NCBI GenBank assembly: GCA_020853395.1
Contig: JADYYY010000009.1
Location: 62,001 to 126,000, forward strand
Origin: Acidobacteriota bacterium
Lineage (GTDB): Bacteria > Acidobacteriota > Vicinamibacteria > Vicinamibacterales > SCN-69-37
Length of the DNA stretch: 64,000 nt
Reading direction: 5' to 3'
The position numbers were made by a program, and so were the translations under genes. Below the pieces are notes generated by a model that did no database searches, was not told where the DNA came from, and saw only the letters and a program-made list of their open reading frames with translations. Positions 45,113 through 55,655 of this stretch are shown here, piece after piece (position 1 is the stretch's first letter; the number at the start of each line of letters is the position of its first letter).

Positions 45113-45217
45113 CCCGGTTCCCTTCCTCCTCTTCCCTTTCCCTTTCTCCCTTTTCCCTTCCTCTTCCCTTTTCCCTTTCCCCTCTACCTTTGCCCTTTGC
45201 CCTCTGCCCTTTGCCCT
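45113..45217 (+). repeat. Polypyrimidine tract
   Basis: Positions 45119-45185 are an unbroken run of C and T (67 bases) built from CCCTTT-like units. It continues as TTTGCCC repeats to about 45217, ending just before the oligopeptide-binding protein gene. Such mirror-like homopyrimidine DNA can adopt triplex structure. It could space or stall transcription between secG and the transporter operon. Confidence 0.7.
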
Positions 45218-45251
45218 GACTAAACTCCATGAGCAGACGGAGACCACCAGC

Positions 45252-47071
45252 ATGATGGACACGCCGACACGTACGCGTGCGCTGCGGAGCGCGGCCGCGA
45301 TCCTCGTTCTCCTGAGCCTCGCCGCCTGCCGCGGCGAGCGCCGGCAGGCGGCCACCTTCGTGGACCAGCACCCGCTGCCCGAGGAACCGTGGGTCGTCGA
45401 CGTGCCCGAGGTCGGCACGTACGGCGGGCGGTTCGTCATCGGCACGATCTCGGGGCCCAAGACGTTCAACGTGCTGATGGCCAACGAGACCTCGTCCACC
45501 GACATCACGGGCCTGATGTTCATCGGCTCACCGGGTTCGACAACGGCACGCAGGAAGCCGTGCCGGGCCTCGCGAAGTCGTGGGAGGTCAGCCAGGACGG
45601 GCTCACCTGGACGTTCCATCTGCGCAAGGGTGCCAAGTTCTCGGACGGCCGGCCGATCACGGCGGCCGACGTGCTGTTCAACTTCCAGGTGGCCTACGAC
45701 GCCACGCTCCATCCGTCGGTGCAGGATCTGCTGGTGATGAACGGGCAGCGCTTCGAGATCACGGCGCCCGACGACTACACCATCGTCATCGAGACGCCGC
45801 AGCCGAACGCCATGCTGGTGTCGCTGGCCAGCTCGGTGCCGATCATGCCGAAGCACGTGCTCGAGCCGGCCTTCAAGAACGGCGATTTCGCGTCAGCCTA
45901 CAGCGTGAGCACGCCGCCGGATCAGATCGTCACGAGCGGGCCGTTCCGCCTGCAGCAGCAGGTCGCGGGCGAGAAGACCGTGCTCGGGCGGAATCCGTAC
46001 TGGTTCGGCGTCGACGAGCAGCGCCACCGTCTGCCCTATCTGGACGAGGTCGTCTTCGTGGTCGTCCCCGACCTCGACGCGGCGGACCTGAAGTTCCGGG
46101 CGGGCGAGCTCGACGGCCTGGACAGCGTCAAGCCGGAGAACTACGTCTGGTACGAGCAGAACCAGCAGTCCGGCAACTTCACCCTCCACGACACGGGGCC
46201 GGCGCTCAGCACCAACTTCTTCTGGTTCAACCTCAACAAGGTGCGCAAGCCGGCCGCCGGCAAGCGCGTCGGCGATCCCGTGGTCGATCCCGCGAAGTAC
46301 GCGTGGTTCAACAGCGCGGCGTTCCGCAAGGCCGTCTCGATGGCCGTGGATCGCGACGCGATGATCCCCAGCGTGTTCTTCGGCGAAGCCGTCAAGAACT
46401 GGTCGCAGCAGACGGCCGGCAGCAAGCAGTGGTACTCCGAGGACGTCCTGAAGTACGACTACAATCCCGCGGAGTCGAAGAAGCTCTTGGCCAGCCTGGG
46501 GTTCGCCGATCGCAACGGCGACGGCGTCCTCGAGGACAAGGCCGGCCACCCGATCGCCTTCACGCTCAAGACGAACAGCGAGAACCGGCTGCGCGTCTCG
46601 ATGGCCAACTTCATCCGCGACGACCTCGCGAAGGTCGGGATCAGGGTCACCCTCACGCCGATCGACTTCAACACGCTCGTCACGAACCTGCGCGACGACT
46701 TCCAGTACGAGGCGGCGCTGCTGGGGTTGCAGACCGGCGTGCCGCCGGATCCGGGCATGGGCCAGAACGTCTGGCGCTCCAGCGGCCGCACGCACTACTG
46801 GAACATGGCCCAGCCGAAACCGGAGACGCCGCAGGAAGCCCGCATCGACCAGTTGATGGACGTCATCGTCGGCACGCCCGACATGCCGAAGCGGCAGGCC
46901 GCCTGGAAGGAAGTCGAGCAGACGGTCAACGAGCAGGCATGGATCCTCTGGCTCCCGACGCAGAAGATCAAGCTGCCGTTGAGCAACCGGTTCGGGAACA
47001 CGCAGCCCTCGCCGATCCCGCACCGGCTGCTGTGGAACATCGACCGCGTCTTCGCGAAGCCGCGGTCCTGA
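45252..47071 (+). pseudogene. Oligopeptide ABC transporter substrate-binding lipoprotein, frameshifted
   Basis: The reading frame starts at 45252 with a lipoprotein signal (LLSLAAC lipobox) and goes through VGTYGGRFVIGTISGPK and TDITGLMFIG, then shifts at about 45527. The continuation LTGFDNGTQEAVPGLAKSW lies in the next frame and runs to 47071 through VTSGPFRLQQ, FRKAVSMAVDRD and NEQAWILWLPTQ. One base (probably a C in the GGC-TC run) is missing relative to an intact gene; the sum would be about 606 residues of the SBP_bac_5 family. The partner permeases and ATPases are intact, so a sequencing error is as likely as real inactivation. The product would capture oligopeptides in the periplasm. 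Confidence 0.8.
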
Positions 47072-47087
47072 TCGCTCGCGCCGGCGC

Positions 47088-48056
47088 ATGCGGACGTACG
47101 TTCTGCGGCGGGTGCTCCAGACCATCCCGCTGCTCCTCGGCATCTCGTTCCTGAGCTTCCTGCTGCTGTACCTCGCGCCGGGGGACTTCCTGAACACGAT
47201 GGCCGAGAACCCGGCCATCTCGGCCGAGACGATCGAGGCGATGCGCCGGCGGTTCGGCCTCGACCAGCCGTGGTACGTGCAGTACGGCCTCTACCTCCGC
47301 AACCTGCTGCTCGACTTCGACTTCGGCGAGTCGTTCTCGCGGCATCAGCCGGTCTTCACGGTCATCAGCGAAGGGCTCGGCAACACGCTGATGCTGGCCG
47401 CGGCGTCCGCAATCGTCACCTGGGCGCTCGCGGTGCCGCTCGGCGTGATCGCCGCCGTGCGCCAGCACTCGTGGGTGGACAAGCTCCTGTCGGTGTTCGC
47501 GTTCGTGTGGCTGTCGATCCCGGAGATCCTGTCCGGCCTGTTGCTGCTGATGCTCGCGGCGCGCACGGGCTGGTTTCCGGTCGGCGGCATGCGATCGATC
47601 GACTACGACGACCTGACGCCGCTGGGTCAGGCGCTCGATCTGCTCTGGCATCTCGCGCTGCCGGCGCTCGCGGTCGGGCTCGTGCCGCTCGCGAGCCGCA
47701 TGCGGCAGATGCGCGCGAGCCTGCTCGACGTGCTGCGCCTCGACTTCGTGACGACCGCGCGCGCGAAAGGCCTCGACGAGCGCGTGGTGGTGTTCAAACA
47801 CGCGCTGCGCAACGCGCTCAACCCGATGATCACGCTCTTCGGCTACACGCTCGGCGCCCTCGTCTCGGGCTCGTTCATCGCCGAGATCATCTTCTCCTGG
47901 CCCGGCTTGGGCCGGCTGACGCTCGACGCGATCCTCTCGCAGGACCAGTACCTCGTCATGGGCTCGGTGCTCATGGCCTCCGTCGTGCTGATCCTCGGCA
48001 ACCTCGTCGCCGATCTGCTGCTCGCGATCGCCGACCCGCGCATCAGCTACGACTGA
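47088..48056 (+). CDS. Peptide ABC transporter permease, OppB/DppB type
   Basis: This 322-residue permease has six helices and an N-terminal RRVLQTIPLLLGISFLSFLLLYLAPGD segment, RRFGLDQPWYVQY, and the EAA loop TTARAKGLDERVVVFKHALRNALNP that docks the ATPase. It sits with OppC, D and F homologues, 17 bases after the binding-protein gene. It forms half of the membrane pore. Confidence 0.94.
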   Translation: MRTYVLRRVLQTIPLLLGISFLSFLLLYLAPGDFLNTMAENPAISAETIEAMRRRFGLDQPWYVQYGLYLRNLLLDFDFGESFSRHQPVFTVISEGLGNTLMLAAASAIVTWALAVPLGVIAAVRQHSWVDKLLSVFAFVWLSIPEILSGLLLLMLAARTGWFPVGGMRSIDYDDLTPLGQALDLLWHLALPALAVGLVPLASRMRQMRASLLDVLRLDFVTTARAKGLDERVVVFKHALRNALNPMITLFGYTLGALVSGSFIAEIIFSWPGLGRLTLDAILSQDQYLVMGSVLMASVVLILGNLVADLLLAIADPRISYD

Positions 48057-48057
48057 C

Positions 48058-49212
48058 ATGGCGCCCGTCGCCGCTCCCGTGCCGCCGGCGGATCCCGCCG
48101 TTCCGCGAGCCGAAGCCGCTCCGGCGCTGCCGCCGCAATCGCCGGCGCGGATCTTCTGGCGCCAGTTCAAGCGCAGTCCGCTCGCCATCGCCGGCGGCGT
48201 GCTGCTGCTCGTGTTCTACGGGCTGGCCACCGTTGCCCCGTTCATCGCGCCGTATCCGCCCGAGCTGATGGATCGCGATCGGTTCTTCCACCCGCCGCAG
48301 CCGCCGCACTGGGTCACCCACGACGGCCACTTCATCTGGCGTCCGCTGGTACACCAGACGCGCCTCGCCGACGCGCGCACGTTCCGATACGAGGAGGTTC
48401 CGGGCGCCGAGCAGCCGATCCGGTTCTTCGTCCGCGGCGAGCCGTACCGCCTGCTCGGCCTGACGGCGAGCCGTCGGCTGTTCGGCGTCGACGGCCCGGC
48501 GCGCGTGTACCTGCTCGGCACCGATTCGTTCGGCCGCGACCAGTTCTCGCGCCTGCTCTACGGCGCGCGCATCTCGCTCACCGTCGGCCTGGTCGGCATC
48601 GCGATCTCCTTCACGATCGGCCTGCTGCTCGGCGGCATCGCCGGCTACTTCGGCGGCTGGATCGATACGATCATCATGAGGCTGAGCGAGCTCCTGCTCA
48701 GCATCCCGTCGCTCTACCTCATCATCGCGCTGCGCGCCGTGTTTCCGATCGACCTCCCCAGCCAGCAGGTGTACTTGGGCATTGTCGCGATCCTGTCGTT
48801 CATCGGATGGGCCGGCCTCGCCCGCATCATCCGCGGCCTGGTGCTCTCCATCAGGCGCAACGAGTTCGTCACCGCGGCCGAGGCGCTCGGCGTCAGCCGT
48901 TTCCGGATCATCGCGCGGCACATACTTCCGAACACCTGGTCCTTCGTCATCGTCGCCGCCACCGTGTCGGTGCCGGGCTACATCCTGGGCGAGGTGGTGC
49001 TGTCGTTTCTCGGGGTCGGCGTGCAGGAACCGGCCGCGTCCTGGGGCAACATGCTGAACCAGGCCCGGAGCCTGCGCGCGCTGACGTCGTTCCCCTGGCT
49101 GCTCTACGTCCCTGGTGCGGCGATCTTCCTGACCGTCATGGCGTTCAACTTCCTCGGCGACGGCCTGCGCGACGCGCTCGATCCACGCCGGGTCACGGGC
49201 GGCAAGTCGTGA
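48058..49212 (+). CDS. Peptide ABC transporter permease, OppC/DppC type
   Basis: This 384-residue permease has a Pro/Ala-rich N-terminus, one helix at about residues 42-62, then about 95 periplasmic residues before the [21 protein letters not shown] motif, and four or five further helices with the EAA loop [21 protein letters not shown]. The long periplasmic insert is larger than in E. coli OppC. Only one base separates it from the oppB-like gene. Confidence 0.93.
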   Translation: MAPVAAPVPPADPAVPRAEAAPALPPQSPARIFWRQFKRSPLAIAGGVLLLVFYGLATVAPFIAPYPPELMDRDRFFHPPQPPHWVTHDGHFIWRPLVHQTRLADARTFRYEEVPGAEQPIRFFVRGEPYRLLGLTASRRLFGVDGPARVYLLGTDSFGRDQFSRLLYGARISLTVGLVGIAISFTIGLLLGGIAGYFGGWIDTIIMRLSELLLSIPSLYLIIALRAVFPIDLPSQQVYLGIVAILSFIGWAGLARIIRGLVLSIRRNEFVTAAEALGVSRFRIIARHILPNTWSFVIVAATVSVPGYILGEVVLSFLGVGVQEPAASWGNMLNQARSLRALTSFPWLLYVPGAAIFLTVMAFNFLGDGLRDALDPRRVTGGKS

Positions 49213-49225
49213 ACGGCGGCACGTC

Positions 49226-50286
<1,061 letters not shown>

Positions 50287-50290
<4 letters not shown>

Positions 50291-51282
50291 CGCCGCTCCT
50301 CGACGTGACCGACCTCCGCAAGTACTTCCCGATCAGGAAGGGCGTCTTCTCGAAGACGGTCGGCCACGTGAAGGCCGTCGACGGCGTCTCGTTCTCGGTC
50401 GACGCCGGCGAAGTGCTGGGGCTCGTGGGTGAAAGCGGCTGCGGCAAGACGACGACCGGGCGATCGATTCTGCGGCTGATCGAGCCGACGGGCGGCAGCG
50501 TGAAGTTCGACGGGCGCGAGATCGTCGGGCTGCCGCGGCGGGCGATGCGGGCGCTCCGCCGCGAGATGCAGATCATCTTCCAGGACCCGTACTCGAGCCT
50601 GAATCCCCGGCTGACGATCGGCAGCATCCTCTCGGAGGCGTTGACGACACACGGCATCGCGCGGGGGCGCGCGGTCCGCGGACGCGTCGACGAGCTGCTC
50701 ACGCTCGTGGGCCTCTCGCCGGGCCACGCCGCCCGCTATCCGCACGAATTCTCCGGCGGCCAACGGCAGCGGATCGGCATCGCGCGCGCACTGGCGGTGT
50801 CGCCGAGGCTCATCGTCGCCGACGAACCGGTCTCGGCGCTCGATCTCTCCATCCAGGCGCAGATCATCAACCTGCTGCGCGACCTGCAGCGCTCCATGCA
50901 GCTCACGTACGTGTTCGTCGCGCACGATCTGTCGGTCGTCGAGCACATCAGCGACCGCGTCGCGGTCATGTACCTCGGCCGGATCATCGAGCTGGCCGCG
51001 AGCGAGGAGCTGTACCGGAACCCGAGACACCCGTACACGGTCTCGCTGCTGTCGGCGATTCCGATTCCCGACCCGACGCGCCGGCGCCGGCGCATCGTCC
51101 TCAGCGGCGACGTGCCGAGCCCGGCGAATCCGCCGGCGGGCTGCCGCTTCCATCCGCGCTGCTACCTGGCGCAGGAGATCTGCGCGCGGGTCGAGCCGCC
51201 GCTGCGCACGATCGCGGACGGGCACGTCTCGGCCTGTCACTTCGCCGAAGAGGCGAGGGAGAAGGCGCCGAGCCCGTTGTAG
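50287..51282 (+). CDS. Peptide ABC transporter ATPase, OppF/DppF type
   Basis: This 331-residue ATPase has the OppF-type N-terminus ([25 protein letters not shown]), Walker [11 protein letters not shown]-loop [25 protein letters not shown], and [11 protein letters not shown], and a C-terminal cysteine-rich region ([14 protein letters not shown]). The GTG start overlaps the previous stop (GTGA). It completes the five-gene transporter. Confidence 0.95.
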
Positions 51283-51346
51283 GCACGTGCGCCCTGCCGT
51301 CGCCGCGGCCGGCGACGCGGAGCGCGACGCGGCGGAGGCGAGCGGA

Positions 51347-51352
51347 TACAAT
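51347..51352 (+). promoter_or_regulatory. Possible -10 box for the wzm-like gene
   Basis: TACAAT lies 58 bases ahead of the chosen start codon in otherwise GC-rich DNA. I see no matching -35, so this is a weak call. Confidence 0.25.
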
Positions 51353-51409
51353 GCCCGGCGTGCGCGTCGAGCGACGCGCCCACCGGTCACGCCTGTGTCC
51401 ACGCCTGAG

Positions 51410-52285
51410 ATGTCGTCGATCGCCGCGAGCCTCGCGTCGGATTCCGCGTTCGTCGACCGCGCGACCGAGCAGTTGTCCGTGGCCGAGGAAGCCACCGCGG
51501 TCGTCACCCATCGCGAGCTGCTCAAGAACCTCGTGATGCGCGATCTGAAGCTCAAGTACCGCGGCTCGGTGCTCGGCTTCGCCTGGTCGCTCGCGAACCC
51601 GCTCGCGATGGTGATCATCTACACGCTGGCCTTCAAGTACATCCTCGGCAGCACGCAGCCGGGCTACCCGTTCTTCGTGCTGCTCGGCGTGCTCGCCTGG
51701 ACGTTCTTCGCGAACTCCGCGACGATGTCGACCGGCGCCATCCTCGAATCGGGCGGCCTGATTCGCTCGGTCCGGTTTCCCCGTGCGATCCTGCCGCTCG
51801 CGACCGTCTGCTTCAACCTCGCCCAGTACGTGCTGACGGTGCTCGTGTTCGTGCCGGTCATGCTGACGATCCTCGGCGTCCCTCCGGCCTGGCCGATGCT
51901 CCTGTTCCCAGCCGTCGTCATCCTGCAGGCCATGTTCACGTTCGGCGTGGCGCTGATGCTCTCGGCCGCGACGACGCACTTTCGCGACGTCCGCCACCTC
52001 GTCGACGTGATCCTCCCGCTCTGCTTCTGGACGACGCCGATCGTGTACGCCATTCACCAGGTGCCGGCGGTGGCCGTGATCGGTGGCGCGGCCGTGCCAT
52101 TGCGCACGTTGATCCGCCTGAGCCCGATGTCGCCGTTCATCGTGGCGTACCAGCGCATCTTCTACGAACAGACGTGGCCCGATCCGGGATCGTGGGGGCT
52201 GGCCGTCGCCTACGCGGCCGGGATGCTCGCGCTGGGCGTGTACCTGTTCCGCCGGCTGGAGACGGAGCTCCTCGAGCACCTCTGA
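51410..52285 (+). CDS. ABC-2 type polysaccharide export permease (Wzm-like)
   Basis: This 291-residue permease has six helices and the family motifs RDLKLKYRGSVLGFAWSLANPL, LLGVLAWTFFANS, and FRDVRHLVDVILPLCFWTTPIVYA. It exports undecaprenyl-linked O-antigen or a teichoic-acid-like polymer with the ATPase downstream. The start is uncertain: ATG 51410 and GTG 51395 both lack a good ribosome site, and an open frame reaches back to 51287. The next gene starts in its stop (TGATG). Confidence 0.9.
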   Translation: MSSIAASLASDSAFVDRATEQLSVAEEATAVVTHRELLKNLVMRDLKLKYRGSVLGFAWSLANPLAMVIIYTLAFKYILGSTQPGYPFFVLLGVLAWTFFANSATMSTGAILESGGLIRSVRFPRAILPLATVCFNLAQYVLTVLVFVPVMLTILGVPPAWPMLLFPAVVILQAMFTFGVALMLSAATTHFRDVRHLVDVILPLCFWTTPIVYAIHQVPAVAVIGGAAVPLRTLIRLSPMSPFIVAYQRIFYEQTWPDPGSWGLAVAYAAGMLALGVYLFRRLETELLEHL

Positions 52286-53055
52286 TGGACGTGATCGTCG
52301 CCGACCGCGTGTCCAAGCTCTTCATGCTGCGGCACAACTACACACCGCAGTTGAAGGTGCGCGTCCTGTCCGTGTTCCACCGGGAGAAGCGGCACAGCGT
52401 GGAACCGTTCTGGGCGGTACGCGACGTCTCGTTCGGCATCGCCGTCGGCGAGGTCGTCGGCATCGTCGGCCGCAACGGCTCGGGGAAGAGCACCCTCCTG
52501 AAGATGGTGGCCGGCCTCCAGCGGCCGACGCGCGGGCATCTCTTCGTGGCGCGGCGCGCGCGGGTCGTCGCCATCATCGAGCTCGGCGCCGGGTTCCACC
52601 CCGAGCTGACCGGCCGGGAGAACGTCTACCTCGAGGCGTCGATCTACGGGTTCGACCGCCGGCAGATCGAGGCGATCTACCCGCGCATCGTCGCGTACTC
52701 GGGCCTCGAGCAGTTCATGGATTTGCCGTTGAAGGGGTACTCGTCGGGCATGGCGATGCGGCTCGGGTTCTCCGTCGCCGCGCACCTCGATCCCGACATC
52801 CTGCTGCTCGACGAAGTCTTCGCGGTCGGCGACGCCGACTTCAAGGCACGCTGCGTCGAGACGTTGCTGGAGTTCCGGGCGCGCGGCAAGACGATTCTCT
52901 TCGTGTCGCACTCGGCGGACGCCGTCCGGGAGCTCTGCAGCCGCGTCTGCGTCCTGCAGCAGGGCCAGCTCACCTTCGACGGCCCGACCGAGGAGGGGCT
53001 GGCGTGGTACGAACAGTCGATCGCCGCGGCCGACGACGCCATGGTGCGCCGGTGA
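52285..53055 (+). CDS. ABC-2 polysaccharide exporter ATPase (Wzt/TagH-like)
   Basis: This 256-residue ATPase has Walker A GRNGSGKST, the LGAGFHPELTGRENVYL segment characteristic of Wzt/TagH ATPases, signature YSSGMAMRL, Walker B ILLLDEVFAVGD and FVSHSADAV. It stops shortly after the nucleotide-binding domain, so it lacks the C-terminal carbohydrate-binding domain of the E. coli O8/O9a Wzt proteins. It is coupled to Wzm upstream and shares its stop with the YfhO-like start. Confidence 0.93.
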   Translation: MDVIVADRVSKLFMLRHNYTPQLKVRVLSVFHREKRHSVEPFWAVRDVSFGIAVGEVVGIVGRNGSGKSTLLKMVAGLQRPTRGHLFVARRARVVAIIELGAGFHPELTGRENVYLEASIYGFDRRQIEAIYPRIVAYSGLEQFMDLPLKGYSSGMAMRLGFSVAAHLDPDILLLDEVFAVGDADFKARCVETLLEFRARGKTILFVSHSADAVRELCSRVCVLQQGQLTFDGPTEEGLAWYEQSIAAADDAMVRR

Positions 53056-55490
53056 TCGACGCGGCCCGCCGCCGGCAGCGGCGGTTCGGGATGCTCGCCG
53101 TCGCCGCGATTCTGCTCCTCGCCAACTTCAACATCGTCTTTCTCGGCCAGTCGCTCGTCGCGACGGCGAACTACCATCCCTTCGACAACCGCTTCACCGG
53201 CATGTCGCCGCGCGATATCGGCCCGGCGTTCGTCAACTGGCACGACCAGGGCGCCACGTGGTGGCAGTGGGAGCCCGCCGGGCAGGCGTTCTCGCGCGCG
53301 TTCCGCCGGCTTCATGTCCCGCTGTGGGATCCCTCGATCGGCGCGGGCGTCGACGCGCACACCGAGTTGACGAGCGGACAATACTATCCGCCCTACACGC
53401 TCGTGCTCCTCGCCGGCAACAGCGCGCTGCTGCGGGACGCGTACTACCTCGCGCAACTGCTGTTCGCGGGCATCTGCGCGCTGCTGCTGCTCCTCCGGCA
53501 TCGTTTCGAGATGCCGGCCGCCGTGGCGTTCGCGGCCTGCTACGTGCTCGGCGGCGCGATGACGCAGAACGTGAACGCGATCCTCGGCCAGAGCCAGGCC
53601 GTGCTGCCCTGCCTCCTGCTCGTCACCGATTGGCTGATCGAACGGCCCGTGGCGCGGCGCATCGGCCTCGCGGCGTTGGCCTACGGGAACTGCGTGCTCG
53701 CGTCGTTCCTGCCGATCGTGATCTCGGGCTTCGTGCTCGCGGCGCTGTACGTCGCGGTCGCGCTGTTCACGCGCCCGCATCATCGCGCCGTCTCGGCGGA
53801 GGGCGAGTCCGCCGCGCCGTGGACTCGCCGGGCCATCGCGATCAGGAGCCTCGCCGCCGTCGCGCTGGGACTGGGGCTGACGGCGTTCGTGCTCGTCCCT
53901 GTGGAGGCCATCTCTTCGAGCGTCGAGGTGTTCACGCGCTGGTACCGAGACATCGGCTTCATCGCGTACAACCTCGCGCAGACGATCACGCTCGTCTCGC
54001 CGATCGTCGGATTCGACGCCTGGCAGATCCCCGATCGGAGCCTCCACTTGTTTCCGACCGATGGCGCGCCGATGTTCTACGCTGGGCTCCTGCCCATCCT
54101 GCTCGCCTGCTTCGCCAGGCCGGGTCGTCTGGCGGGACAGCGACATCTCTTCGTCTTCTTCCTCGTCTCGGCCGTGCTCCTGGCGGCGAAGCTGCTGGGG
54201 CTCCGGCCGGCGCAGTGGCTGGCCTACCTGCCCGTGCTCAACACGCTGCACTTCGCGCCGTACTTCGGCGGAGCGCTCACGCTCGCCATCGCCGGACTCG
54301 CGGCGTGCGGCGTGCAGCGGCTCACGATGCGCCGCCCGACGACCGTCGACGTCGTGTGCGGTCCGGTGCTGATCGCGGCCGCCGTCTGGGCCGCGTTGGT
54401 GTTCGCCGCCACGCAGCCGATCAACGCCGCCCTGCCGCGACGGGCTTTCGTGCACGTCGCCGCCGGCGCCGCCGCCGAAGCGGCACGGCTCCTCGTCGTG
54501 GCGATCGGCTTCGTCGGGCTCGTCGTCTTGCACCGGAAGCGGGAGCGTCCGGTGCTGTTCGGCGTCGGGGTCGTCGTGCTGATCTGCGCCGAGCTCCTGC
54601 CGCTGCAGGCCAGGGCACGATTCGGACGGGCGGACGTCTGGCGCTCGCCGCCTCAATACGTTCGCCTGCTGCAGAACGACGGGTCGCTCTTCCGGATCCA
54701 CAGCACGCACGACCTGGCGTTGACCGCCAACGTGTCCCAGGCGTTCGGGATCTCCTCCATCGCGTCTCGCGTGCCCTTCAATCCGGATCGCTACACCGAG
54801 CTCGTACGGCACTACTTCGAGACGCGGCCGCTGCCTTACCCGCTGCCGTCGGCGCTGCTCCCCCGTTCGCGCGTCATCCTGGACGTGCTGAACGTGAAGT
54901 ACCTCATCCCCGTGGCGCCGCCGGACGAGGAGATCGCCCGGCTCGACGAGCTGGGCTTCGAGTATCGCGCCAAGGACGGTCCGTTCCTGCTGCTCGTCAA
55001 CCGCTCGGTGTGGCCGCGCGCGTACGTCGCGAGCCGGGTCACCGTTGCGGCGTCACCGGCGGCGGCGCTCGAGGCCGTCGGCAACCTGCAACGAGGCGAT
55101 GTCGTCCTCGAGGAATCGCCCCGCCTGGTCCGCGCGGCCGCTGGCGTCGAGGCGCGCGTCAGCCGGATCGACTACGGAGACAACCGCGTGCGGATCGACG
55201 TCACGGCCGCCGGGCCCGCCCTCGTCGTGCTGTCCGACGCGTGGGCGCCGGGATGGACGGCGTACGTCGACGGCCGCCCCGCCCCCATCCTGCGCGCGAA
55301 CTACGCATTTCGCGCCGTGGAGGTGCCCGGCACCGCCACGGTGGAGTTCCGCTACTGGCCGCCCGGCCTGACAGCCGGCCTCATCGCCACCGCGACGGCC
55401 CTGCTGACCGTAACGGCGCTGCTCCTCTACGGCCGCACACGGCCAACGCGCCCCGTCGTACCTGTCGTACCCGCGCCGAAAAACGGTTGA
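53052..55490 (+). CDS. YfhO-like large integral membrane protein
   Basis: This 812-residue protein has a first helix at residues 10-28, a periplasmic loop with NWHDQGATWWQWEPAGQ and VPLWDPSIGAG, ten or more helices, and a periplasmic C-terminal domain with VLSDAWAPGWTAYVDG and RAVEVPGTATVEFRYWPPG, as in the YfhO family. YfhO glycosylates lipoteichoic acid in Gram-positives; in this cluster it probably adds a sugar to the polysaccharide or its lipid carrier. The GTG start overlaps the ATPase stop (GTGA). Its last residues (PVVPVVPAPKNG) run into a tandem repeat. Confidence 0.8.
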   Translation: MIDAARRRQRRFGMLAVAAILLLANFNIVFLGQSLVATANYHPFDNRFTGMSPRDIGPAFVNWHDQGATWWQWEPAGQAFSRAFRRLHVPLWDPSIGAGVDAHTELTSGQYYPPYTLVLLAGNSALLRDAYYLAQLLFAGICALLLLLRHRFEMPAAVAFAACYVLGGAMTQNVNAILGQSQAVLPCLLLVTDWLIERPVARRIGLAALAYGNCVLASFLPIVISGFVLAALYVAVALFTRPHHRAVSAEGESAAPWTRRAIAIRSLAAVALGLGLTAFVLVPVEAISSSVEVFTRWYRDIGFIAYNLAQTITLVSPIVGFDAWQIPDRSLHLFPTDGAPMFYAGLLPILLACFARPGRLAGQRHLFVFFLVSAVLLAAKLLGLRPAQWLAYLPVLNTLHFAPYFGGALTLAIAGLAACGVQRLTMRRPTTVDVVCGPVLIAAAVWAALVFAATQPINAALPRRAFVHVAAGAAAEAARLLVVAIGFVGLVVLHRKRERPVLFGVGVVVLICAELLPLQARARFGRADVWRSPPQYVRLLQNDGSLFRIHSTHDLALTANVSQAFGISSIASRVPFNPDRYTELVRHYFETRPLPYPLPSALLPRSRVILDVLNVKYLIPVAPPDEEIARLDELGFEYRAKDGPFLLLVNRSVWPRAYVASRVTVAASPAAALEAVGNLQRGDVVLEESPRLVRAAAGVEARVSRIDYGDNRVRIDVTAAGPALVVLSDAWAPGWTAYVDGRPAPILRANYAFRAVEVPGTATVEFRYWPPGLTAGLIATATALLTVTALLLYGRTRPTRPVVPVVPAPKNG

Positions 55491-55620
55491 CCAGCGCCAG
55501 CGCGTTCCTGGGACCCGTCGTACCTGTCGCACCCGTCGTCCCCGCCAAAAAACGGTTGGCCAGCGCCAGCGCATTCCTTGGACCTGTCGACCCCTCGGAC
55601 CTGTCGTACCCGTCGCACCC
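55453..55620. repeat. Tandem repeat at the YfhO-like gene end
   Basis: A short CCYGTCGYA unit is repeated many times. A larger unit, AAACGGTTGACCAGCGCCAG plus about 50 bases, occurs twice with a period near 70 (55481 and 55551). The first part codes for the PVVPVVP tail of the YfhO-like protein and the rest is untranslated. Confidence 0.7.
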
Positions 55621-55655
55621 GATGGTGTACGATTCCCCGCTTCAGGAGCGGAGTC

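Noticed and set aside
44600-45856. Low-complexity minus-strand frame rich in Lys/Glu/Gly opposite secG and the polypyrimidine tract
   Set aside because: It is the reverse reading of a pyrimidine run and of real plus-strand genes; no start signal or homology pattern.
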